In this document: one piece after another, positions 1 to 11,017 of the stretch
Layout: every line of letters starts with the position of its first letter
How positions within the stretch are numbered: the first letter of the stretch is position 1
Assembly: GCA_009760855.2 (NCBI GenBank)
Contig: WPIO01000072.1
Coordinates: forward strand, 1,556,001 to 1,620,000
DNA: 64,000 nt
DNA from: Cristatella mucedo
Taxonomy: Eukaryota; Bryozoa; Phylactolaemata; Cristatellidae
Direction: 5' to 3'
Translations under genes and position numbers: made by a program
Notes under the pieces: model-generated
The model's input: only the letters and a program-made list of their open reading frames with translations
What the model was told of the DNA's origin: nothing
Databases searched by the model: none

Positions 1-280
1 TAATTGCCACATCACACCACTTCTGCCTGAGCTTCAGTGGCTCCTTATCGAGCGTCGAATCGATTGCAAGATCCTCAATGTGGCTTACAGGTCACTTCAT
101 AAGCTAGCATCAGCCAACCTATCCAACCACCTTACTCCCCCAGTGTGCTATCGCACCTCCCACTTGGCTACATCTGGTCATCTCAAAGTCGCTCGAGCTA
201 AATTGAAATCTGTTGGTGATTAAGCTTCCAGTTTTTGGGCTTTTGAGCTTTTACGAGAGGGGTGTCTGCTTGAACAGAAC
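1..280 (+). mobile_element. LINE reverse-transcriptase C-terminal fragment (diverged L2/CR1-like)
   Basis: Frame 2 from the window edge reads a diverged form of the conserved LINE C-terminal block (CHITPLL, LQWL, RRIDCKIL, SLH). The same block occurs in the LINE-A copy near 12.9 kb. The frame is stopped near 222, and no 3-prime hairpin tail follows. It is an old remnant, and its 5-prime part lies outside the window. Confidence 0.65.
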
Positions 281-404
281 ATTCAACCAGATCCATACCA
301 AACTAGCTACAAGCCATGCCCACAATTTGGTAGTAGCAATTACTGTTATAGTCGACTTCATTATATGAAAATTATCCGCATGATGAATAATGGCATACTC
401 AGCT

Positions 405-597
405 CAGAGCCGTGATGGCACACTAGGTAAGGTGGTTGCTTTTCACAACCTCGGTCCCAAGGTCGTGGGTTCGAATCCTACGATGGGCATTTCTTTATCG
501 CCACTGCAAGCAGTTATGAAAGCCGTAAACTATTGCTATACAAAAGAGGCTGTTAAATCAGTATTTATTTATTTATTTATGTATTTATTTATAATCA
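405..597 (+). mobile_element. SINE-A copy (tRNA-derived)
   Basis: The head has a GAGCCGTGATGGC start, an A-box-like AGGTAAGGTGG stretch and an intact B box GGTTCGAATCC near 469-479. The body ends in AAGAGGCTGTTAAATCAG and then a TATT-rich tail. At least ten recognisable copies of this consensus occur in the window. Confidence 0.85.
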
Positions 598-667
598 GAC
601 GAATTAATCGGAGAACAGGTACCCGTGTAACTCGGCATACAAGACCCGATCTCAACGCTATAACAGC

Positions 668-777
668 ATGCTACCACTAACCATTCGACCAGGCTTCTTT
701 TGAAGCATATGTAAAGTGCCTATAAAGAGATTGAGTTATCTGAGGGCGCTATAACAAATGTATTGTTATTATTATTA
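668..777 (+). mobile_element. Solo LINE-A 3-prime end
   Basis: Contains the LINE-A terminal hairpin (AAAGTGCC, AAAGAGAT, TTATCT, GGGCGCT) followed by an ATT-type microsatellite tail. No coding part precedes it, so this is a severely 5-prime truncated insertion. Confidence 0.7.
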
Positions 778-1560
<783 letters not shown>

Positions 1561-1639
1561 CTGTGGGAGGGGGTTTGCATGAACTTTCGTAGAAACGTAT
1601 TATATATTGCATCAGGTATCTCAACCACTAATCATTCGA

Positions 1640-1728
1640 TCATGCTTCGTTTGCAGCAAGCGTGAAGTGCCTAGAAAGAGATTGAGTTATCTGAGAGCAC
1701 TATAACAAATGTATTATTATTGTTATTA
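1640..1728 (+). mobile_element. Solo LINE-A 3-prime end
   Basis: GTGAAGTGCCTAGAAAGAG hairpin followed by an ATT/GTT repeat tail, the same terminal module as the full LINE-A at 13.4 kb. It abuts the gag fragment on its right. Confidence 0.7.
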
Positions 1729-2100
1729 TTACCGTCGACCGTCCTGCAGTCCCGGCACCACTTATTGCAACAATCTGTGAGCCTGGCTGAGAACTCATAA
1801 TAGGATTCGTCCCTGTCCTTCCTTGACCGTCTCCGAAAGGTCTCTGGTGGAAAATTATACCTCTTTACTATCGCCTGTTTTACCACCTCGTAGGTCCCAC
1901 AGTCATCGTCCGGGAGTGTGTGGTAAGCCTGCTCGGCCTTTCCGGACAGAAAAGGGGGCCAGTGTTGTTGGCCAATGCTCCACGGGAACTCCGTGGGTTG
2001 GCATGAGCTGCTCAAAAGTCAGCAAGTATGCCTCAGCATCGTCCTGCTAGGTCATCTTTGTGAGCATCAGGCCTGGAATCATGTTGGGTCCTGAGGGAGA
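1729..2100 (-). pseudogene. LTR-retrotransposon gag fragment
   Basis: Read on the minus strand, this gives a Ty3/Gypsy-type capsid pattern: a DD-E-A-Y-L-TFEQL stretch, a W...LAPFLSGKAEQAY..LP block, then V-K-AI-RYN..PE..R and a final S..EFSARL...W segment. The pattern is shared with SCAN-like gag domains. It is broken by an in-frame stop near 2048 and a frameshift near 2000, and no protease or polymerase follows. It is a dead fragment. Assignment to Ty3/Gypsy rather than another LTR clade is inference. Confidence 0.7.
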
Positions 2101-2107
2101 CAACAAG

Positions 2108-2181
2108 TGAGTGACACAACCTTGAAGTCGATGTGTTGCTTGACTGGTAGCCAGTGCATGTCGGCAAGAAGTGGTGCTATG
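2108..2181 (-). mobile_element. LINE-A fragment
   Basis: Closely matches the LINE-A antisense sequence at 26.13-26.21 kb (CTTGAAGTC, GTTGCTTGACTGGTA, CAGTGCA.GTCGGC). It encodes the HITPLL..HWLPVKQ block on the minus strand and is truncated on both sides. Confidence 0.75.
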
Positions 2182-2345
2182 CTTCCCACTTTCTCTTTGT
2201 TGCGTGAGATGAAGTCTGCTGGCTACCGAATGCGAACCGAAAGCCGCTTAGGCTGTGAGTGTTCTACAAAAACTCCTACGTAACACCCACATAGTCTTTG
2301 TGACTTTGTGGAGTTACAGACGGAGATCCATTACATTACATTATG
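2182..2345 (+). mobile_element. LINE-B 3-prime end
   Basis: Reverse complement of the LINE-B 3-prime region at 3.49-3.66 kb: TCTCTTTGTTGCGTGAGATGA, then GCTGTGAGTG, then the terminal GTGGAGTTACAGACGGAGAT. It ends in a CATTA repeat, the apparent LINE-B tail type. Confidence 0.75.
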
Positions 2346-2507
2346 CAGAACCCCAATACTATTTTGAGCAGACTATTAAATTTAGTTTCAGATTTTGGCA
2401 TTATTGCTCTTTTGCACAGGTGTCGGTTTTTATTTCGTCTGCCCAAGCAATCAGTGTCACTTTTGCATGCATTGCAGATCCTTGCCACCACCGTGGATTT
2501 TCATAGA

Positions 2508-2619
2508 AAATGCCATAAGCCGGGATGAAACCACCACGATTCCCACGTACCAGAGCACTCTAAAGCCAAGAGGCAAGCGAGCTTGGAGACTGATCAAGAT
2601 GACAGAAAAGTGGCTAGTG
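2508..2619 (+). CDS. Possible orphan exon, unknown protein
   Basis: An open segment follows a TTTCATAG acceptor and runs to a GTAAGT donor at 2620. Its translation is basic and polar (SRDETTTIPTYQ, KPRGKRAW, MTEKWLV) and looks more protein-like than its surroundings. I do not recognise the family and found no neighbouring exon, so it may be chance. Confidence 0.2.
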
Positions 2620-2847
2620 TAAGTGGCACACCCAGAATTAAGACAAAAAGGATGCCTAACCTTGACTTTACCCAGAGCAGCAAAGCACAAAAGGACAATC
2701 AATTATGCCAGATGGCTTGTAGTACGGCATGCCTTTTCTACATCTGTCTAGGCCCCCCTTGAAGTGCTTTGAGTTTAACGCAGCCGGGCCCAACGGAGGT
2801 AGGAGGCAGTATCGTCAGCATCGCGCAGCTACAAAGACACCACTTAC

Positions 2848-3182
2848 AGTTCGAAGCCGGTCGTGGCTGCCTTGGACAGCTCAATGCTGCAGCTTGATCG
2901 GCTGGTCCTCGATGTGCTCAGGCTGTACTCTTGCACTTCGCTCGTCTTGTTGGAGTACTGGGCTTTATACAGCACCAGCGCCTGCGGCCGAGGTCGGAGC
3001 ATCGGTTTCTGGTACTCCGGCTCAAGATGGACAAACTTGACTTGACTCCAGTCAACTTTGACTTCCAGGTCTGCTGAGTTCAGCTTCTCCTGCTCCTTCG
3101 TCTTGGCTTTCTCGTACACCTTCCATGCCCACTGGCGGATGCATTCCTCTATGTCAATTACCTCTTTAGACGGCATTGACAT
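2848..3182 (-). CDS. First coding exon of an aerolysin/ETX-MTX2-like protein (partial)
   Basis: On the minus strand an ATG at 3182 (a second one at 3176) opens 111 codons that end inside a codon (phase 2) at a consensus donor, GTAAGT, at 2847. The first half is charged and probably helical. The second half has the pattern hydrophobic-beta, Y-x-N-K-T, Q-E-Y-S, Ser/Thr-rich strand, then TTGFE. This resembles the start of the membrane-insertion sheet in ETX/MTX2 and other aerolysin-fold pore formers. There is no signal peptide. Later exons are not visible and would lie left of the window or be lost. The exon is clearly gene-like; the family assignment rests on pattern recognition only, and function is unknown. 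Confidence 0.5.
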
Positions 3183-3494
3183 ACAATGAAGCTACAAACA
3201 GACGACACCATTAACAAAGCATGATGTCGTCCTTTGCCAGCACGTTTTCAAACCCAACCAATATAGTTAGCAAAGAGTCAGACCAAGCAGGAGGCGCGGT
3301 TTATCCTCTGCGGTTTATCGCAGTTTATCCACATGTCGAGGGACAAGGTCTTTGCCCACATGCCTTGTTAATGCGACTCATAATTCTGCTTTTATGCATG
3401 AGATGTCTGCCGGGAGACTCATGAAATTGCATCGCACAAACTTTTGGGTTGATAGCTCAGTAGTAGTGTCTGCTTGTACCGCTTGCTCATATAA

Positions 3495-4090
3495 TGTGGG
3501 CATTGTAATGTATCTCCGTCTGTAACTCCACAAAATCATAAAGACCATGTGGGTGTTAAGGAGGAGAGTTTTGTATAGCGCACTCACAGCCTAAGCGGCT
3601 TTCGGTACGCATTCGGTAGCCAACAGACTTCGCCTCACGCAACAAAGAGAAAGTGAGAAGCATAGCAGAGTCAGGAGAGCAGTTGAGGTAGTGAGTAGCA
3701 TAGAAGTAGCAGTTCAGGACCGCTGAAAAAGATGTGCCATAGTCGGCAGTTGGAGAGTAGTTGTCGTTGCGTAAGAATTGTGGAAGCGAGTTCCACAGTC
3801 TAGGACCTGCAGAGCTAAAGCTTCTGTCGCCAACTGTCTTTAAGCGGAGGAATGGGACTGCTAATTTATTGTCCACACAGGACCTGAGGGCACGAACAGG
3901 CTGAAACTGATGCAGCAGTTCAGCTAGGTACGAAGGAGCCAAGCCGTGACAGGCCTTGAGGGTCATCGTAAGAACTTTGCTCTGTATCCTTTGCTCAACC
4001 GGCAACCACCCTAGCTCTTTCAGCAGAGGTGACACGTGCTCAAACCGCTGGGACTTGAAGACCAGCCTTGCAGCCATATTCATAGTCCGG
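3495..4090 (-). mobile_element. LINE-B copy, 5-prime truncated
   Basis: Minus-strand open frame with the LINE C-terminal block (MNMAARLVF, PLLKELGWLPVEQRIQSKVL, GDRSFSSAGPRLWNSLP), then a 3-prime untranslated part ending in the conserved GTGGAGTTACAGACGGAGAT. It shares its architecture with LINE-A but differs in sequence and tail. Other copies lie at 9.4, 18.7, 33.3 and 45.7 kb. Confidence 0.85.
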
Positions 4091-5405
4091 GCATTCACAT
4101 ATGTTACACGGCACACGAGTGTCATCTCCTACAACAGTACAAGCAACCATCTTCTATATCCACAAACAAGGACAAAACACTGTGCCCCACCTAAGTATGG
4201 GCGCTAAAAGATCAGTGCTGCTGAGGAACCCACGATAGAAATCATGGCAGTGGGTGTGACCAGAGCCTTTTATGAAAAGCTATTGGTATTGACCTGTACC
4301 TGGGTCTCGAGGCTACAGTTTGGCTTCAGCAGATCATCAGGGCAAAGCAGCAGGCATCAAAGCCTGAAAGGTGCATACATAAAGTTATAATAAAGACCGA
4401 TGGGAAATTCCACTATTTTGTTAAAGATTCCATTAGATCAACTGGCTTGCTCACATGGCCATAATGCATATATACATCTCAAGTGCATGATCTCTTAGTG
4501 ACTGTTGGTCCACCACTAAAAAGAGGTTCACTGCCTTCTCCCCTTCCCAGGATTGTTGTCCATAGCTCTTTGTAACATATCAGCGGGCATGCACAAACAT
4601 ACACACACACTCACCGAGAGAGGGAGAGAGGAACACTGCCTACAATTCTTGGTAAGACTGCTAACAAAGTCAGTGGGAATTACTAAGACATAGCTCTAAA
4701 AAAGACATTCACATACACAGACATATGCTTAAAACACAGCTACTGTGCTTCTTAAACCTACCTTGTTGCAGCTGCTACATATCCTACAGGGGTAACTGTC
4801 CTAGCATACGGTAGCTGCGTCCATCTGCAAAACCCGGAAGCAAGTGACAGATGGGCAGAGTGTGCTGAACTTATTTCAATAAAAAAAGAAGCATTTACGA
4901 CACTACTCTTATAAGCCTCTATTGCAAGAGGCTGGGTGTGGACATTCGTGACGTAGACATTCCCAGCAACTAAGCTCAGCATAATATGATTCTTCAACTC
5001 TTTGGCTTATAAACTTTACCGAATAATGCTATATACAATATAGAGCCGTTTTCGTTTTTTGCTGTGTTCGGCCCCTAAGCTACGAAAAAGGGCCACAAAG
5101 TAAATCATTAGAGGAGGTTCTCGACCAACATCTGCTGTGTCAGCCCATACACCAAATAACCTTAAGAATACATGTGCACGTGTTTACTGATAATGATTAT
5201 GTGCACATGTATGCCTGCATGGGCGTTTGCATTTCTATGAACGCGTGTGCATTTCTGTCTCTTGTCTACTTGGGCGCACGTGCCTGCATGTTTTCTTGTG
5301 CCTACGAGCATTCGCTTAGGTCTATGTCTGCACTGCTTGCCAGTGTGCACATGTGCGAATATGTGCTAGCGAGCGTGAGTATCGGCAAGCAGGTGTTGCA
5401 TGTGC
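4091..5405. other. No gene recognised
   Basis: Mixed low-complexity sequence with short CA and GA runs near 4595-4635. No exon, RNA gene or repeat family could be supported. Confidence 0.5.
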
Positions 5406-5407
5406 TC

Positions 5408-5560
5408 GTGTATAAAAAACACATAATTCCTTTGTATAGCGCTCTAATATAACTTGATCTCTATTCAGGCGCTTCACATATGCCACGGGTTCGAGCCCTC
5501 GACCTCGGCCGGGGGGGGGGGGGAGCACCTTCACCACTGGGCCAAACCAGCCGGCATTTG
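5408..5560 (-). mobile_element. SINE-B copy
   Basis: Minus-strand order: GGCTGGTTTGGCCCAGTGG head, a run of C in the tRNA-like middle (poly-G on the + strand, about 5508-5523), a B-box-like GGGTTCGAGCCC / GGGCTCGAACCC region, GGCATATGTGAAGCGCCTG, then the LINE-A-type hairpin with GAGATCAAGTT and GCGCTATACAAA. Confidence 0.8.
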
Positions 5561-5689
5561 GAAGTGAGTGTATGTGCACGAATCTGGTGCTTGTTGAGAT
5601 CACGCGAGAATGACGTGCAGCCATAGTACCGTTTTTTAGCATCAGTCTAAGGTAGCTAGACTGCAGAGCTAGCAACGTTGAGCTGGTTA

Positions 5690-6790
5690 AGCAGTGATTT
5701 CCGAGAAACCTGGTCCGACCGCCCCCCCCCCAGGCGGCATGGCCGACGGCAAGGGCAGCTGCCGGGCGCAGCCAGAGGTTTTCCAGCTTGGCCAAGGCCG
5801 GCCGGCTTGTGAGCTCTAGCTTTGCAAGCATTGTTAGCGCTCAATGGGCTTGGACGCGAGTGGGGCCAACAGGCCGACGCGATTCCTTTTTCGGCAAGAT
5901 GCAGACGGTCTCTTTTCAGAATGCCAACTGGAGCAGAGCCGGCTGCACATTCTCGCTGCCCTCCAGCAGGCCCTCGCTCGCGGGATCTGACTACTCTTCC
6001 TGTCGGCGTTTCGGCAGCGATCGGAAGCCAGCGGAACCCGAGACACCTCGAAGCAGCGAGCGTCGAAATCTGGATTCCTCCCACCCTACCCCGGTAACTC
6101 GGAGCCTTCCGGCGCACGCCTGCTCGTTGGCGCCGACCGCGTCTCTTCGTCACCGCCAGGCAACCGAGCGGCAGGCGGCAAGGAGCCGTCAGACGCCAGC
6201 GCTAGCGGCAGCCGCGAAGAAGCAGCAGCTCAAGCGACGACCCTTGCGGCCATGCCACAACCGACTTGGCAATGCGGCTGTTTGGTTACCTTATGTGCGT
6301 ATGTGTCCGCCGGTGACTAGCCGGTCGAACTCAAAAAATAACGATCGACGGATTTGAAGCCGTAGGTCGGCCAAAACCGCGGAAGCCGAGCACGCTCCGA
6401 GCGGCCCTAGCATAAGTAAACAGCCTAGTTAATTAAGCGAGGGTACAAATCGATATAAGACCGAGGTAGGAGTCGTGACCCCGGGCCGAGCTTCAGCCAA
6501 TAGGAAGTCGGGAAATGACGTAGAGATGGCAGCCGACCAAGCTCGCACTGCAGTCGCCTCCTGCGAACGGCGTGTTCTGACGTCGTCGTCGAGCTAGCGC
6601 CCGCGCCGTCAGCCCGAGGTTCAGCCCTACGCTTTAAACGGGTTAGTAGCCGAGCTTTAGCACCGGTCGGCCCTCCCTCAATGCGGCCACTGTCGACCAA
6701 TTATTGGCGGAGCGACGGCGGCATTCTGCCATCGCGTCTACCGGCCGTCCGCTACTTCAGGGGCGTGACGTCAATTGTTTTATGTGTAGC
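5690..6790. promoter_or_regulatory. CpG-rich promoter-like block
   Basis: About 1.1 kb of clearly CpG-rich sequence in otherwise CpG-poor surroundings. It holds a CCAAT box (6497-6501), an exact palindromic CCAATTATTGG (6697-6707) and a consensus CRE, TGACGTCA (6766-6773). Open frames on both strands here look like composition artefacts. It could serve a gene on either side: the minus-strand exon at 3182 or the missing first exon of DPH6. No transcript start can be fixed by eye. An old LTR is an alternative. Confidence 0.4.
6766..6773. promoter_or_regulatory. Consensus CRE (TGACGTCA)
   Basis: Exact 8 bp palindromic CREB/ATF site at the right edge of the CpG-rich block, 59 bp from the CCAATTATTGG palindrome. 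The binding role is inferred from the motif only. Confidence 0.35.
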
Positions 6791-6916
6791 TTAACATAAA
6801 ATGAAACCATTTCCCGTACAAAATAATCCCAGCGGTTAGCATTAACCCTAGCAAAAAACAATCAAGCCTCTGTGGTGGTCCCACCCCATCCCCCCGTGAG
6901 CCCTTCCGCATCTACC

Positions 6917-6918
<2 letters not shown>

Positions 6919-6992
<74 letters not shown>

Positions 6993-7009
6993 GCTCTCTC
7001 TCTCTCTCT
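6919..7009. repeat. (TC)n microsatellite
   Basis: About 90 bp of TC repeats with two TCGC interruptions. Confidence 0.95.
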
Positions 7010-9419
7010 ACCTAACTAACGAACTAATATCCATCTGTCTATCTATCCGTGCACCAATCTATTCTTGTGTCTCTCAATCTCTTTTCGATCCAGGATTCGA
7101 TTAGCAGCAAAAAACCTGACTTGGGACAGAATTTGCGAAAAAATTGTCATGTTCAGCAAAGAGTTGCTTTATCGGAATCGCAGACGAGATAAAACATGTA
7201 GTTATTAACTTAGACTGATTTACAGTCTCCTACAGTCGGGATAAGACGTCGTCTATGCGTCAAGCTGTATTTCATACTACGCACCGCGTATACTTGTTTG
7301 TTACCTAATCTTTTTCAGTCGCATGTTATTAATCCTCATATAGGGTACCCCGGGAAAGCGTTCGATGGAAAACCGCGAGTTAGAGAAAAGTTTGAATTCG
7401 TATTTTTTACCGCAATCGCATTCGTCTCATCCGAAGGGAAGAACTTCCCTGCAATGCCGCTCCTCAGAAAGCTCGAGAAGCTTCTTTAAAGAACCACCAG
7501 TAGGCGATCGATCTGGCCACTGCAGAGCCGACGCTACTTTAGTTGGTCCGGTCGCTTCGGTCGCCACGAGTTCGCTCGCGTGCAAAATCCATGTTCAAAG
7601 TGAATTGTCCCAGGCGGTCTGAGTGTTTGTCTCCATTGCCGGCACAACCGGAAAGTAGTCACACTAATGAGAGGCACCTCCGGTACCAGCTACGGATAAA
7701 CGGCGATCGAATGCCCGCTGGGGTCGGCAAACATTGTTGGGTAGTTTCCAAGATCTATTCATGTAAAGCGAGATTGCATCCGCACCTGGAAGGACTCGTT
7801 GAAACGGTTGCACCGCAAAGTGCCTTGGGTTCCGAAGTGTGCTACAGAAATTTCTCCACTGGTGAATCGCAGCAGTTATATAAGAATTTGAGTTTTTGAA
7901 GAAGAATTTTACTGATGATCTAGTCCAATTGATGGTTGAGGCAATTAGTAAGCGAATAATGAAAAGTTACTGTTCTACATCAGCAAGAATAAGACCGCCG
8001 AGATATTTATTATTCACAGTACCTGAATTATTATTGTTGTGGTCGTTGTCATGTCATTAGTTGTGACACGACTCGTAATCTATGGTTACGCAAAAAAACC
8101 AAGACTTTCGTGAGCTGCCCTGTCGACCCCGAGTCAGGAAGTTGTTCTCGGCTTCGGCGCCGAATGGTGAGTCGTCCGCTATAATTAGCGGTGGACACCT
8201 GAAGCCCTCCGCGGCGGCGGGCGAACAGAATTCCCACCGCTATGGGCTTATGCCAGTTATATTAACATATGGGCGGGCACTCTTTAATGCTGCCACGTTC
8301 GCTAACCGTTATCGTCCTAGCGCATTAATTCTGCAGCGTCACTGGTATTTGTTTCGTAATGGCAAGGACTAGCACCGATACAAGCACACTGTTTGCGGCA
8401 CGAGGATTCTAGTGGGAAGCTTCTACAAGCATTTTTAACCACACAAGTTCGATGACCTAGCAATGGTTGAGTTAATTTTTATTAGCCTTAGCAAAGCTAA
8501 AAGCATTTCATTCTCAAGCCATTTAGAGTAAGTGTCCTCTGTTTATCGGCCCTTGCGCTAGGCGGTGGGCTTCGTCAAGCTGCCCTTTGCGTCACCGTAG
8601 GTCACCGCAGGTCACCACACAGTGAGCTTTTCAAGACACCGCTCGGCTATTACGAGCTATTCCTTTGCTATCAAAGAAAGCCACGGAGAAAATTGACGAG
8701 TTTGCTAAATTTGTGTGAATAAATGTTCAGCGAAAAACTGGTACAACAAAAAGTGCCAGGGTCTACAGCGGAAGTGTACTAGATTGGCAGATTTCTCTTA
8801 TACTGTGCAGGACCCAAAGACCCCACTTACTAATTTGCTTAAAGTCTTTGAAAATAAACAAGCTGCTAATCAATGGTCATGGGAGAACCTGGGCACGCCT
8901 GGAGAGTGATAGGTCTAAAATGGTTGTTTTAAAAATCTGGATTAACTATTAAAGTTATCTAATCGACCTAAACTGTTGTGGCTAGATAACAGAAGTCCAC
9001 CTATCATCGTTAAAATGGTTTCGCGAGCGTACTCTCTCCTCAATAGCCTCACAGCACCGAGTCTATCGGAGCTACCGTTCGATGGCAATACCGCAATATG
9101 GCCACCAGCAAGATCTGAACGTGAGAAAGCTCGACTCAATTCTTAGATCAAATTCAAACGCATAGCAATCCCTCAGCCCTCTGGCAGGTCTTCCCGCACG
9201 TCCCCCTCGAATGCGTGCGGAGTGGCATCCGGTCTAGCAGCTTTAAGACAGCGGAAACCACTCCAGCAGTGACCAGGCCGAGCACGACAGTTCACGAGCG
9301 TCACAATCCGGACGCGCACCCATCCTCCCCACTTCTCCCCTTACTTTCCGCCTCACTTGTTCAGCTTTCGCTCCGGCGGCAGCGAACTTACGGACGCCGC
9401 CGCGAAAGCGTGGTTTTGG
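7010..9419. other. No gene recognised; possible old unclassified repeat
   Basis: No exon with homology or paired splice signals was found. Parts of 7745-7895 and 8330-8390 resemble 14.29-14.48 kb (see the repeat entries), which suggests an unclassified dispersed element. Confidence 0.4.
7745..8400 (+). repeat. Unclassified dispersed repeat, copy 1
   Basis: Two blocks are shared with the copy near 14.3 kb: one around GACTAGCACCG.TACAAGCA...TTTGCGGC (8360-8400), the other around GCGAGA...GAAACGGTTGCACC.CAAAG. The block order differs between the copies. No coding capacity was recognised. Confidence 0.35.
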
Positions 9420-10192
9420 AAGCGAGTTCCACAGTCTAGGACCTGCAGAGCCAAAGCTTCTGTCGCCAAAGGTCTTTAAGCGGAGGAATAGAACAGCTAA
9501 TTTATTGTCCACACAGGACCTGAGGGCACGAAGAGGCTGAAACTGGTGCAGCAGTTCAGCTAGGAACCAAGGAACGAAGGAGCCAAGCCGTGGCGGGCCT
9601 TGTGGGTCAGCGTCAGAACTTTGCTCTGTATCCGTTGCTCAACCGGCAACCATCCTAGCTCTTTTAGCAAAGGAGACACGTGCTCAAACGGCTGGGACTT
9701 GAAGACTAGCCTTGCAGCCATATTCATAGCCACCAGCAGTGACCTAGTTGCTGTCTTTGGTAGCCCAGCCAAAAGGAATTGCAATAATCAAGCCGAGACA
9801 GAGCTAGTTAAATCTTTTGCAAGCCACTTTGGAAGACTGCTCCTAATCTTGGATAGGGATCGGACGTGATGGCTAGCTGTAGAAGCAGTCTTCTGAATGA
9901 AGCTTTTAAAATTTAGGCAGCTGCCAAAAACGACACCTAAGTTTTAAGCACGCTGTGATGGTCGCACAACAGCATCACCTATTAGAAGACCCTTTTAATC
10001 CAGCCACACGCTGAGGCTGTCCTGTGAGCAGCGGTTCGGTTGTATTGTAATTTAGTTTCAGGAAGTCTTCCGACATCCAGGATCTAATGTCGGCAAGGCA
10101 AGCATTCAGTTTATCAGTTGCTACAGCAGATTCTGAGGGTTTAAATGACAAATGCAGCTGAGTATCGTCAGCATAAAAGTGATATCCTGTGT
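9420..10192 (-). mobile_element. LINE-B copy, 3-prime part (interrupted by LINE-A)
   Basis: Minus-strand frames give the polymerase motif block YHFYADDTQLHLSF (about 10140-10190), then the C-terminal domain (MNMAARLVFKSQ, LLKELGWLPVEQRI) and GDRSFGSAGPRLWNSLP near 9420-9480. The catalytic YADD is intact here although the frame is broken. The upstream part of the same element continues at 13488, on the far side of the inserted LINE-A. Confidence 0.8.
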
Positions 10193-10560
10193 ATGCAGCA
10201 ACTGTGTATGCAGCAACATAGCAGCCAGCCATGTTGCTTTCGTCGAACGTCTGTGCTGACTCAGAAGCCATGACCACTTCAGTTATATACGGCAATCACC
10301 TGTCATTCCTAGAAGCGCTTGGTGGGAATTTCTTAGAAACCAACGTTACCATATTGTGAAAGCAGCTTCTGCCCTACCATTGGTCCGATGTTCAACTTGC
10401 ACACTTCCTGGTGCAAGGAAAAGCAGGCCCTGGATAGCTCTACGAACTGAACTAAGAGTGATTCAGCTCAGTCATTGCTCACGTAACGAGTCCTATTCGT
10501 CGCAGACGAGAGCGACATGTAAGCAGCCAAGCTGAAGGTGAAGGATAAATTGACGCTACT

Positions 10561-10990
10561 TCCTCAAAACTGGAGGTGGAGTTGCTATTATCGTTCGCTC
10601 GAAATTCAACTTCAAGCCATTTGCGGTACCGTCGAAGCAGTCTTTTGAATCAATTTTCTTGGTCTCACCCGAAAACAAGCTACCGATAGTGGCAGCAGTC
10701 TATCGCCCACCAGGTACCAAATCCTCCTTTATCTCAGATTTCTCCGATCTCATTTCGATTCTGTGTGCAAGAAATCGATCCTTCCTCGTTATGGGTGATT
10801 TCAACGTTCACTTTGATAACTTATCTGACCCTTTCAGCACCGAATTTTGTGCATTGACTGACTCATTGTCTCTTGTGGCTCATGTGCATGGCCCTACCCA
10901 CATCAGGGGTCACACACTCGACCAGATTTTCTCATACAACTGCACTTTGTCATCACCAATATTACTTATTAATAATATTAATTATTATTA
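10561..10990 (+). pseudogene. LINE-A endonuclease fragment
   Basis: An AP-endonuclease-like (exonuclease-endonuclease-phosphatase fold) domain that would nick target DNA. Recognisable motifs are GGGVAII, YRPPG and the metal-binding MGDFNVH. The start lies in another frame. The C-terminal SDH-type motif is missing because the frame runs into an ATT-rich insertion after LDQIFSYN. It is not functional as it stands. Confidence 0.8.
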
Positions 10991-11017
10991 TTACCAAATC
11001 CTGCTTATCTGAACCAC

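Noticed and set aside
405-597. SINE heads read as functional tRNA genes
   Set aside because: The B box is good, but acceptor stems do not pair, and the sequence is present in many copies fused to the same non-tRNA body.
5788-6357. 189-codon and other long frames in the CpG-rich block
   Set aside because: Several overlapping frames on both strands are open at once, which reflects GC-rich composition. No family recognised and no splice logic.
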